Below are positions 17,109 to 22,828 of a DNA stretch of 22,828 bases, one piece after another (positions within the stretch are counted from its first letter, which is position 1; each line of letters starts with the position of its first letter). The notes under the pieces were generated by a model. The model searched no databases and was not told the origin of the DNA. It saw only the letters and a list, made by a program, of their open reading frames with translations. Position numbers and translations under genes: made by a program. Source of the stretch: JBDKJS01 sp039806065 (GTDB lineage Bacteria > Bacteroidota > Bacteroidia > AKYH767-A > 2013-40CM-41-45); assembly GCA_039806065.1 (NCBI GenBank), contig JBDKJS010000043.1:1-22828 (forward strand). Reading direction: 5' to 3'.

Positions 17109-18227
17109 GTGATTATAGGAATCCCTAAAGAAACAAAGGAAAAGGAACACAGAGTGTCCATGACACCTGATGTAGCAGCGCAGCTAATAAAGGCCGGTTA
17201 CCAAATGATCATAGAGAGTGATGCTGGACTCAGTAGTTATTTTGACAATGAAAGCTATTCAAGTGTTGGTGTAGAAATTGTAGCGTCAAAAAACGAAGTT
17301 TATACCAAGGCTGATATACTTTTAAAAGTAAATAATCCAAGCACCGAGGAAGTTCGTTTAATGAAAAAGGCAGCAGTATTGATTTGCTTTATGTACGCAG
17401 CTACAAATCCAGTGTTGATCAATGCCTATGCACAACAAGGGATTTCTGCATTTTCAGTAGATGCTATACCTAGAATTTCAAGAGCTCAAAAAATGGATGC
17501 CCTTAGCTCTCAAGCTAATTTGGCAGGCTACAAAGCAGTAATCTTAGGAGCTAATGCATTAGGAAAAATATTCCCCATGCTAACTACGGCAGCTGGAACC
17601 ATTAAACCCTCCAAAGTAGTAATTATGGGAGCAGGTGTGGCAGGGCTTCAGGCAATAGCCACAGCAAAAAGATTAGGCGCGGTGGTAGAGGTTAGCGATA
17701 TTAGACCCGAAACCAAAGAGCAAGTAGCATCACTCGGTGGCAAATTCATTGAAGTGAAAGGCGATGACTCCTTAAAAATAGAAGGTGGTTATGTGAAAGG
17801 GGTAAGTGAAGAATTTTTGAAGAAGCAGCAGGCCCTCATTGCAAAACATGTAAGTGAGGCAGATTTGGTTATCACCACAGCATTAATTCCTGGTAAGAAA
17901 GCCCCACTTCTAGTTACTGAAGAAATGGTTAAAAACATGAAACGCGGCAGCGTGATAGTAGATATGGCAGTAGAACAAGGCGGCAACTGCAACCTAAGTG
18001 AGCTTAACAAAACAGTTGTTAAACATGGTGTAACCTTAATCGGTGAAAGTAATTTACCCAGCTTGCTACCATTAAATTCCTCACAGTTGTATGCTAAAAA
18101 TTTACAAGCCTTCTTACTCCACCTTAGCACATCCGAAAAATTTAAATGGGAAATGGACGAGGAAATCACAAAAGGATCTTTGATTACGCATCAAGGCCAA
18201 ATCGTTCATCCTTCATTAATCAGTTAA
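17109..18227 (+). CDS. pntAA: NAD(P) transhydrogenase alpha-1 subunit (NAD-binding dI)
   Basis: This 372-residue soluble domain I of the proton-translocating transhydrogenase binds NAD(H) and passes hydride to NADP bound on PntB. Visible features are the N-terminal IGIPKETKEKEHRVSMTPD, the RAQKMDALSSQANLAGYKAVI block (about 120-140, with the Arg and Asp that contact the nicotinamide) and the Rossmann motif G174-A-G-V-A-G179. The segment VEVSDIRPETKEQVASLGGKF and the C-terminal SQLYAKNLQAFL also fit. The size fits the three-subunit arrangement known from Rhodospirillum rubrum (AA, AB and B separate). The start is GTG 17109, since the conserved IIGIPKET begins immediately and no in-frame ATG lies nearby. 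Alanine dehydrogenase is homologous, but the neighbouring AB and B subunits settle the identity. Confidence 0.94.
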   Translation: MIIGIPKETKEKEHRVSMTPDVAAQLIKAGYQMIIESDAGLSSYFDNESYSSVGVEIVASKNEVYTKADILLKVNNPSTEEVRLMKKAAVLICFMYAATNPVLINAYAQQGISAFSVDAIPRISRAQKMDALSSQANLAGYKAVILGANALGKIFPMLTTAAGTIKPSKVVIMGAGVAGLQAIATAKRLGAVVEVSDIRPETKEQVASLGGKFIEVKGDDSLKIEGGYVKGVSEEFLKKQQALIAKHVSEADLVITTALIPGKKAPLLVTEEMVKNMKRGSVIVDMAVEQGGNCNLSELNKTVVKHGVTLIGESNLPSLLPLNSSQLYAKNLQAFLLHLSTSEKFKWEMDEEITKGSLITHQGQIVHPSLIS

Positions 18228-18231
18228 TATT

Positions 18232-18594
18232 ATGAATCAACAATTATACAATAACCTTTCACTGTTATTAGAACAAACATTAAAAGGTAATGCGATAGAT
18301 GCAAGTCAGTCAACAGAACAATTATTTATTATTGGCAAAATAAAATCTTCAGCTAAAGTTTTATTTGAAGAATGCGCCACATTGAAAGACAATCCTTCGC
18401 CTAAAAGTTACTTCACCAAGCTTTGTCTAATAGCACAATTGGCAAAAAACTTGAGATTCTGGCTCAATAAACATTTTGAGTTTAAACAACAATTAAATTT
18501 AGAAAGTAGCACCTTATTAAGTCAACTTGATGCTATGATTGAAGTTATAGGGTTTTCAATTAATGTCATCAATTATCAAGAAACTTTAAGTTAA
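18232..18594 (+). CDS. Small unknown protein in the transhydrogenase operon, copy A
   Basis: I do not recognise this 120-residue protein. It has no signal peptide, membrane segment or metal motif and reads as mostly alpha-helical, probably a small cytoplasmic helical bundle. It begins 4 bases after pntAA and ends one base before the next small gene, so it is translated within the transhydrogenase operon. Aligned by eye it is a paralogue of that neighbour. Both have FI(I/L)xKI, then a proline (SP/TP), then exactly 20 residues to a Trp (RFWLNKH / MHWFINA), then 33 residues to NVIN followed by Y/L-Q. An accessory or regulatory role for the transhydrogenase is an inference from position only. Confidence 0.8.
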   Translation: MNQQLYNNLSLLLEQTLKGNAIDASQSTEQLFIIGKIKSSAKVLFEECATLKDNPSPKSYFTKLCLIAQLAKNLRFWLNKHFEFKQQLNLESSTLLSQLDAMIEVIGFSINVINYQETLS

Positions 18595-18595
18595 T

Positions 18596-18943
18596 ATGGA
18601 CAATACTTTTGAAGAAAATACCCGAAAGCTCATATTATTGCTTAGTGGAATAGGCTTAGCCCAACACTTTGAAAGAGAAGATGTGTTCATTCTTTCTAAA
18701 ATTGAAGAATGTAAATTTAGTCTACAGACTCATAAAATATTTGCTCGAAATATTACTCCATCTGAAATGGTAGAAAGAATGGCCACTATGAGGGTATTAT
18801 TGGATCAAACCATGCATTGGTTTATAAATGCTCAAGATAAACCAGGTATTACTATTATTGAAAAAGAAGTACTGAAGGAACAAATTGAGCTAGCCCAAGC
18901 TACTATGGAATTCACCTTAAACGTTATTAATCTACAATCTTAA
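18596..18943 (+). CDS. Small unknown protein in the transhydrogenase operon, copy B
   Basis: This 115-residue protein of unknown function is the second of a tandem pair. It is predominantly helical and charged, without a membrane segment or signal peptide. Key blocks are EDVFILSKIEECKFSL, ITPSEMVERM, MHWFINAQ and the C-terminal MEFTLNVINLQS, which line up with EQLFIIGKIKSSAKVL, PSPKSYFTKL, RFWLNKH and FSINVINYQ of the upstream gene. One base separates it from copy A and three bases from pntAB. Copy A and copy B could form a heterodimer, since the sequence has diverged while the spacing is kept (inference). It could also be a structural adaptor for the PntAA-PntAB contact that the split-subunit enzyme needs. 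Confidence 0.8.
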   Translation: MDNTFEENTRKLILLLSGIGLAQHFEREDVFILSKIEECKFSLQTHKIFARNITPSEMVERMATMRVLLDQTMHWFINAQDKPGITIIEKEVLKEQIELAQATMEFTLNVINLQS

Positions 18944-18946
18944 CCT

Positions 18947-19255
18947 ATGGAAAATCTATTAGCCTTTTTACAAGCACATGAAATGATGATTTATTTTATT
19001 GTGCTTTCAGTATTTGTAGGAGTAGAAGTAATTGGTCGAGTGCCTACAGTATTGCATACCCCCTTAATGAGTGGTGCCAATGCAATCCACGGTGTTGTTA
19101 TAGTGGGTGCTATAATTGTAATGCTCAATATGCCTGTAGATAATTACCTAGGCCTTGCTTTAGGATTTGTAGCAGTACTGTTGGGTACTTTAAATGTAGT
19201 TGGTGGATTTGTGGTCACCGATAGAATGCTCGAAATGTTTGAAAAGAAAAAATAA
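18947..19255 (+). CDS. pntAB: NAD(P) transhydrogenase alpha-2 subunit (membrane)
   Basis: This 102-residue membrane subunit is part of the proton channel (domain II) of the transhydrogenase. Three hydrophobic segments are visible: IYFIVLSVFVGVEVIG, the GVVIVGAIIVML stretch and LGLALGFVAVLLGTLNVVGGF. The family motifs RVPTVLHTPLMSGANAIHG and GGFVVTDRMLEMF(E)KKK are intact. The size matches the separate PntAB of the three-subunit enzymes. It follows copy B of the small paralogues by 3 bases and precedes pntB by 25 bases. Confidence 0.95.
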   Translation: MENLLAFLQAHEMMIYFIVLSVFVGVEVIGRVPTVLHTPLMSGANAIHGVVIVGAIIVMLNMPVDNYLGLALGFVAVLLGTLNVVGGFVVTDRMLEMFEKKK

Positions 19256-19280
19256 TCTAACCTACCTTATTTCCGTTTTC

Positions 19281-20681
19281 ATGATCGCAAATCAAGTACT
19301 TACTATAGCCTACCTAATAGCATCCATCACCTTTGTGATTGGATTAAAAATGATGAGTAATCCAAAGAGTGCTCGTCAAGGCAATTTAATTGCAGCTTTG
19401 GGTATGACATTGGCCATTATTGGAACTATTTTTTTATTCCATGATGATGGAGGACATACTTCACGCGAGACATTAAAAATGCTGCTCATTTTTTCAGCCA
19501 TAGCATTAGGCACTATTATCGGTTGGTTGACTGCAAAAAAAGTGCAAATGACTAAAATGCCAGAGTTGGTGAGCATGTTTAATGGTATGGGGGGAGCTTG
19601 TGCTGCACTGATTGGTTTAATGGAATATGAACACAACATAGGTAATGTAGGTGCGCTTATCACCATCATACTTGGAATGATCATTGGTTCCGTTTCATTT
19701 AGTGGAAGCATCATTGCATTTTTAAAGTTGAATGGCAGCATGAATAAACCCATTCGACTGCCTAGCTATAATATTATTAATACTGTAGTTATGATGGGGG
19801 TTTTACTTTTTGGAGCTTATGTAATTTGTTGTGGTGAAGGTAATAGCACGTTATTGTATTTGCTTTTTATCGCTTCATTGGCTTATGGTGTACTCTTTGT
19901 GGTGCCCATCGGTGGAGCCGATATGCCGGTTGTAATTTCATTGCTCAATTCTTTTACCGGATTGGCTGCGGCATTTGGTGGTTTCTTATACGGCAACAAA
20001 GTGATGCTTACTGGAGGAATTCTTGTGGGTAGTGCGGGCACATTGCTTACAATCGTAATGTGTAAGGCTATGAATAGGCCTTTGAGCAATGTTATCTTTG
20101 GTGCTTTCGGAGCCAGTACAGCAACTGCTGGAAATACTGCAAAAGGAAATATTAAAGATGTATCAGTAAGTGATGCAGCTGTTTTAATGAATTTTAGTAA
20201 AAAAGTAATTATTGTGCCGGGGTATGGATTGGCGGTAGCTCAGGCGCAACATGTAATCCATGAATTAGAAAATATATTAGAAGAACGTGGGGTTGAAGTA
20301 AAATATGCAATCCATCCAGTAGCGGGCCGAATGCCAGGCCACATGAATGTGCTTCTTGCTGAGAGCAATGTTGACTATGGTAAATTGGTAGAAATGGAAG
20401 ATGTAAATCCAGAATTTTCAGCTACTGACGTAGTATTAGTTGTAGGGGCAAATGATGTAGTAAATCCAGCTGCCAAAAATGATCCTTCCTCCCCTATTTA
20501 TGGCATGCCAATTTTAGATGTAGAAAATGCTAAGAATATTATTGTAAACAAGCGAAGCATGAATGCTGGATATGCAGGAATAGAAAACGAATTATTTTTT
20601 AATCCTAAAACTTCTATGCTTTTTGGAGATGCAAAAGATGCACTTACTAAACTAGTTTCAGAAATTAAAGCGTTAGATTAA
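19281..20681 (+). CDS. pntB: NAD(P) transhydrogenase beta subunit
   Basis: This 466-residue beta subunit carries the second half of the proton channel (about nine hydrophobic segments in residues 1-270) and the NADP(H)-binding domain III. Domain III shows IIVPGYGLAVAQAQHVIHEL, then VEVKYAIHPVAGRMPGHMNVLLAE, VVLVVGANDVVNPAA, and NKRSMNAGYAGIENELFF near the C-terminus. The start is set at ATG 19281, because the open frame runs back to 19200 inside pntAB but the family begins with the hydrophobic MIANQVLTIAYLIASITF and the length then equals the usual ~460 residues. The enzyme uses the proton gradient to drive NADH to NADPH. It converges on the stress-protein gene with an 11-base gap and no obvious hairpin. 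Confidence 0.95.
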   Translation: MIANQVLTIAYLIASITFVIGLKMMSNPKSARQGNLIAALGMTLAIIGTIFLFHDDGGHTSRETLKMLLIFSAIALGTIIGWLTAKKVQMTKMPELVSMFNGMGGACAALIGLMEYEHNIGNVGALITIILGMIIGSVSFSGSIIAFLKLNGSMNKPIRLPSYNIINTVVMMGVLLFGAYVICCGEGNSTLLYLLFIASLAYGVLFVVPIGGADMPVVISLLNSFTGLAAAFGGFLYGNKVMLTGGILVGSAGTLLTIVMCKAMNRPLSNVIFGAFGASTATAGNTAKGNIKDVSVSDAAVLMNFSKKVIIVPGYGLAVAQAQHVIHELENILEERGVEVKYAIHPVAGRMPGHMNVLLAESNVDYGKLVEMEDVNPEFSATDVVLVVGANDVVNPAAKNDPSSPIYGMPILDVENAKNIIVNKRSMNAGYAGIENELFFNPKTSMLFGDAKDALTKLVSEIKALD

Positions 20682-20692
20682 TTTCATCGCTT

Positions 20693-21559
20693 TTACATTG
20701 AAAAGATATCTGCGTATTTTTTCTTGCTCGGCTTTATACTAAGTACTGGAATATCTGCATCATTTATTATTTGTTGCGCATCACTGCCAATGAACATATC
20801 TGTCCAATCCATCTCTTCTTGAGTCATGATCATAATTAAGTCAGCGTTTATTTTTTTACTAAACTTAATGATATCTTTAGGGGCATCATCGGTAACTAAT
20901 GCTTCAACCGTGGTATTAATTTCCTGTTGATCAATATAATTTTTCACTTGAGCAACTTGCCTTTGCAGCTTATTAATAAGAAATTCGTCAGTAGTGTTCA
21001 CTATGTTGGCAAGGTGTATAGTTGAATTATATGTTTTAGCAAATTCAATCGCCTTAGCAACTTTTTCCTTTGTTTCTTTTGTCAGATCTATGGGCAAAAG
21101 TATGTTATCGCAACCCTTTCTGTGTTTCTTTCCTTTAATGGTTATTACCGGACAAGGTGCTTCCTTCACCACCCTTAGCGCATTACTTCCAATAAACTTT
21201 TTAATGCCAATGCTGCCATTAGTTCCCATTATAATGAGTGAACATTTATTTGATTTGGCAGCAACAGAAATCTCCTCATACACTTTACCGCTTTTATTGA
21301 TGGTGGATACTTGCAATCCCCCTATTTCCAGTTGCTTCTTAAGTTTCAGCAGTTCCTGTTCAGCCTTCTTTTCCAAATCTTTTTTAACCTTATCGCTACT
21401 TGAAAAAAAACTCATGGAAAAAAATGACTCTTCCAGCACATGTATTAATATCAAACTGGCATTATTGATCCTTGCCACATTACAAGCCTGTTCTACTGCA
21501 ATTAAACTTTGTTCACTGAAATCAACAGGAACTAGGATGGGTTGATTATTTCGTGCCAT
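20693..21559 (-). CDS. Universal stress protein with two UspA domains
   Basis: This 288-residue cytoplasmic protein consists of two tandem UspA folds. Domain 1 (about 5-142) starts PILVPVDFSEQSLIAVEQA and ends with an ATP-site-like G112-x2-G115...G124-S-N followed by CPVITIKG. Domain 2 (about 150-283) starts NILLPIDLTKETKEKVAKA and ends FIGSDAQQIINDADIPVLSIKP. In domain 2 the first glycine pair of the nucleotide motif is replaced (MTQEEMDWTDMFIGSD), so only domain 1 may bind ATP. A segment with many Ser and Phe (SFFSMSFFSSSDK) is inserted in domain 1. Two-domain stress proteins of about 280 residues are common in Bacteroidota. It is transcribed divergently from the phosphorylase gene. Confidence 0.92.
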   Translation of the reverse strand: MARNNQPILVPVDFSEQSLIAVEQACNVARINNASLILIHVLEESFFSMSFFSSSDKVKKDLEKKAEQELLKLKKQLEIGGLQVSTINKSGKVYEEISVAAKSNKCSLIIMGTNGSIGIKKFIGSNALRVVKEAPCPVITIKGKKHRKGCDNILLPIDLTKETKEKVAKAIEFAKTYNSTIHLANIVNTTDEFLINKLQRQVAQVKNYIDQQEINTTVEALVTDDAPKDIIKFSKKINADLIMIMTQEEMDWTDMFIGSDAQQIINDADIPVLSIKPSKKKYADIFSM

Positions 21560-21583
21560 TTATTTTTTAGTGACTATTTTTTT

Positions 21584-21598
21584 TACCTTGCAAAGGTA
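21584..21598. promoter_or_regulatory. Palindrome TACCTT-gca-AAGGTA in the divergent promoter region
   Basis: Two 6-base arms form an inverted repeat with a 3-base centre between the stress-protein and phosphorylase genes. The right half forms the minus-strand -7 box. The left half gives TACCTTG on the plus strand, one T short of a -7 box, at a workable distance from ATG 21622. It could be overlapping divergent promoters or an operator. Confidence 0.35.
21591..21598 (-). promoter_or_regulatory. -7 box of the universal stress protein gene
   Basis: TACCTTTG, followed by CA, on the minus strand is an exact match to the TAnnTTTG element and is the form most often seen at Bacteroidota promoters. 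It lies 31 bases from ATG 21559, predicting a leader of about 25 bases. No TTG is present at the usual -33 position. Confidence 0.5.
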
Positions 21599-21621
21599 CG
21601 AACAAAATAAATAATCTAACT

Positions 21622-22500
21622 ATGAATCCCATAGCTGAAAGCGAGTTAATTTTAAATGACGATGGAAGTGTATACCATCTTAACCTCCATCCACACGAAA
21701 TTGCTGATACCATTATCAATGTTGGTGATCCGGATAGAGTTGCCATGGTGTCAAAGTTTTTTGATAAGGTTGAAGTTAAAAAACAAAAAAGAGAATTTAT
21801 AACACACACTGGTTACTACAAAGGTAAAAGACTGACGGTGATAAGTACAGGAATAGGAACTGATAATATTGATATCGTATACAATGAACTAGATGCTTTA
21901 GTAAATATTGACTTAAAGACGCGGTGCATTAAACATGAAACAACATCATTAAATTTATTACGTATTGGCACCAGTGGATCTTTACAACAATCGATACCGG
22001 TAGACGGCTTTGTTTTTTCAGACTACGGACTAGGGCTTGATGGTTTATTAAATTTTTACAACTTTAAAAATGATGTCAATGAGACTCGAATAATTGAAGC
22101 TTTCCAGAATCATTACCCCACTTATGGGAAATTTGCTCAAAGCTATTTGGCTGCAAGCTCACCTAAATTAAAGATAGCATTGGGAAATGGAATGTACAGT
22201 GGGATTACCGCTAGCTGTAGTGGATTTTATGCCCCACAAGGAAGAGTACTTCGCTATCAACTTGCTCGTGAGGGGATGATTGATTTATTGACCTCATTTA
22301 AATTTGAAGATCATCAAATTACTAATTTTGAAATGGAAACAGGCGCTATGTATGGATTGGCAAAACTACTCGGACATCATTGTTGTAGCATCAATGCAAT
22401 AGTTGCAAATCGAATAACCAAGCAGCACACGCATAATGGAGAGGCTACTATGAACAAATTAATTGAAACAGTTTTGGATAGATTAGCAACAATGAAATGA
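21622..22500 (+). CDS. Nucleoside phosphorylase (PNP/UDP family)
   Basis: This 292-residue protein belongs to the nucleoside phosphorylase-I family (PF01048 type), which splits nucleosides with phosphate into base and ribose-1-phosphate. Landmarks are the phosphate-binding G35-D-P-D-R39, ISTGIGTDN, LRIGTSGSL (residues 114-121) and the ribose/base-binding E237-M238-E239 in NFEMETGAMYGLAKLLG. It resembles the uridine phosphorylase branch, but the base specificity cannot be settled by eye; Bacteroidota have a long (~290-residue) subgroup often annotated only as nucleoside phosphorylase. It has no signal peptide. The stop codon overlaps the next gene's ATG in an ATGA, so the two are translationally coupled. 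Confidence 0.87.
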   Translation: MNPIAESELILNDDGSVYHLNLHPHEIADTIINVGDPDRVAMVSKFFDKVEVKKQKREFITHTGYYKGKRLTVISTGIGTDNIDIVYNELDALVNIDLKTRCIKHETTSLNLLRIGTSGSLQQSIPVDGFVFSDYGLGLDGLLNFYNFKNDVNETRIIEAFQNHYPTYGKFAQSYLAASSPKLKIALGNGMYSGITASCSGFYAPQGRVLRYQLAREGMIDLLTSFKFEDHQITNFEMETGAMYGLAKLLGHHCCSINAIVANRITKQHTHNGEATMNKLIETVLDRLATMK

Positions 22501-22828
22501 AAAAGAATAAAAAACATATCCTGCTTGCACTAGCCTTTTCAATTAGCCTAGGTAGTTTTGGTGCTGAAAATAAAATTTTAGAAGAATCTAAATATAAAAT
22601 TACCTATCCAGATGATTGGCAACTAGATCAGAGCGGAATAATGGGTACATCATTTATATTGTTTTCACCACGTACGGATAGTACAGATCTGTTCCGAGAT
22701 AATGTAAACTTAATGGTTCAAGATTTAAAAGGTGCTGGAAGAGAAATATCGATTCAAGAATTCTTGGAAGTTAGTGTGGCGCAGATAAATATGATGATAA
22801 CAAATGTTAGTGAAATAAACACAGAAAT
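22497..22828 (+). CDS. Secreted PsbP-like protein, 3' end outside the window
   Basis: Only the first 110 codons are present, and the frame is still open at the window end. A signal peptide is clear: MKKNKK followed by HILLALAFSISLGSFGA. The mature part opens YKITYPDDWQLDQSG, then FILFSPRTDSTDLFRDNVNLMVQDL, and EISIQEFLEVSVAQI. This is the pattern of PsbP-related or DUF1795/DcrB-like proteins, small secreted proteins of poorly defined function. Its ATG at 22497 overlaps the phosphorylase stop by 4 bases. There is no lipobox cysteine, so it is probably periplasmic rather than a lipoprotein. Confidence 0.8.
   Translation, partial: MKKNKKHILLALAFSISLGSFGAENKILEESKYKITYPDDWQLDQSGIMGTSFILFSPRTDSTDLFRDNVNLMVQDLKGAGREISIQEFLEVSVAQINMMITNVSEINTE

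Noticed and set aside
19200..19280. Upstream extension of pntB into pntAB (GTG start at 19200)
   Set aside because: The 27 extra residues are a shifted-frame reading of the pntAB end. The family start and length fit ATG 19281.
20682..20692. Terminator between pntB and the convergent stress-protein gene
   Set aside because: The gap is 11 bases with no hairpin visible, so any terminator must lie within the coding ends.
20994..21545. 183-codon plus-strand open frame antisense to the stress-protein gene
   Set aside because: Its hydrophobic look comes from reading the UspA gene backwards. The UspA frame has clear domain motifs on the other strand.

Overview
The window looks like chromosomal DNA from a free-living, aerobic member of the Bacteroidota. 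Four things point there. The DNA is AT-rich. Two large secreted proteins end in type IX secretion system (T9SS) sorting domains. Shine-Dalgarno sequences are essentially absent. Several starts are preceded by the Bacteroidota -7 promoter element TAnnTTTG. Homogentisate dioxygenase and proton-translocating transhydrogenase suit an O2-using heterotroph. I see no tRNA, rRNA, CRISPR array, insertion sequence, phage gene or origin, and no gene-free stretch longer than 300 bases (the longest is 10767-11040).

Layout. 1-2584 (+): a tight run of a TPR protein (5' end outside the window), a ComA-type phosphosulfolactate synthase and an MBL-fold hydrolase. 2579-4654 (-): a ComEC/Rec2 DNA-uptake channel, convergent with and overlapping the hydrolase. 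4750-9516 (-): a 1588-residue secreted T9SS protein built from alternating jelly-roll (MAM-like) and CARDB-like domains, ending at a clear terminator. 9609-10766 (-): homogentisate 1,2-dioxygenase. 11041-13713 (+): a second T9SS-exported protein of 890 residues, also with a terminator. 13823-14848 (+): a fumarylacetoacetase-type hydrolase. 14845-16524 (-): a BaiN/HI0933-type flavoprotein followed by a small zinc-ribbon protein. 16653-20681 (+): a cyclophilin followed by a three-subunit NAD(P) transhydrogenase operon. 20693-21559 (-): a tandem universal stress protein. 21622-22828 (+): a nucleoside phosphorylase overlapping the start of a secreted PsbP-like protein that runs off the window.

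Working together. HmgA and the FAH-family enzyme supply the ring-opening and final hydrolytic steps of tyrosine/homogentisate breakdown, though they lie on opposite strands with a T9SS gene between them. PntAA, PntAB and PntB form a proton-driven NADPH-generating enzyme. The ComA homologue makes phosphosulfolactate from PEP and sulfite, a possible route to sulfonates in this phylum (inference).

The most notable point is that the transhydrogenase operon contains two small genes of unknown function (18232-18594 and 18596-18943) between the PntAA and PntAB subunits. Aligning them by eye shows they are tandem paralogues of one another. They are the best candidate here for an undescribed component, perhaps an accessory or regulatory pair for the transhydrogenase. 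The rest of the window is largely recognisable housekeeping and secreted-protein content.
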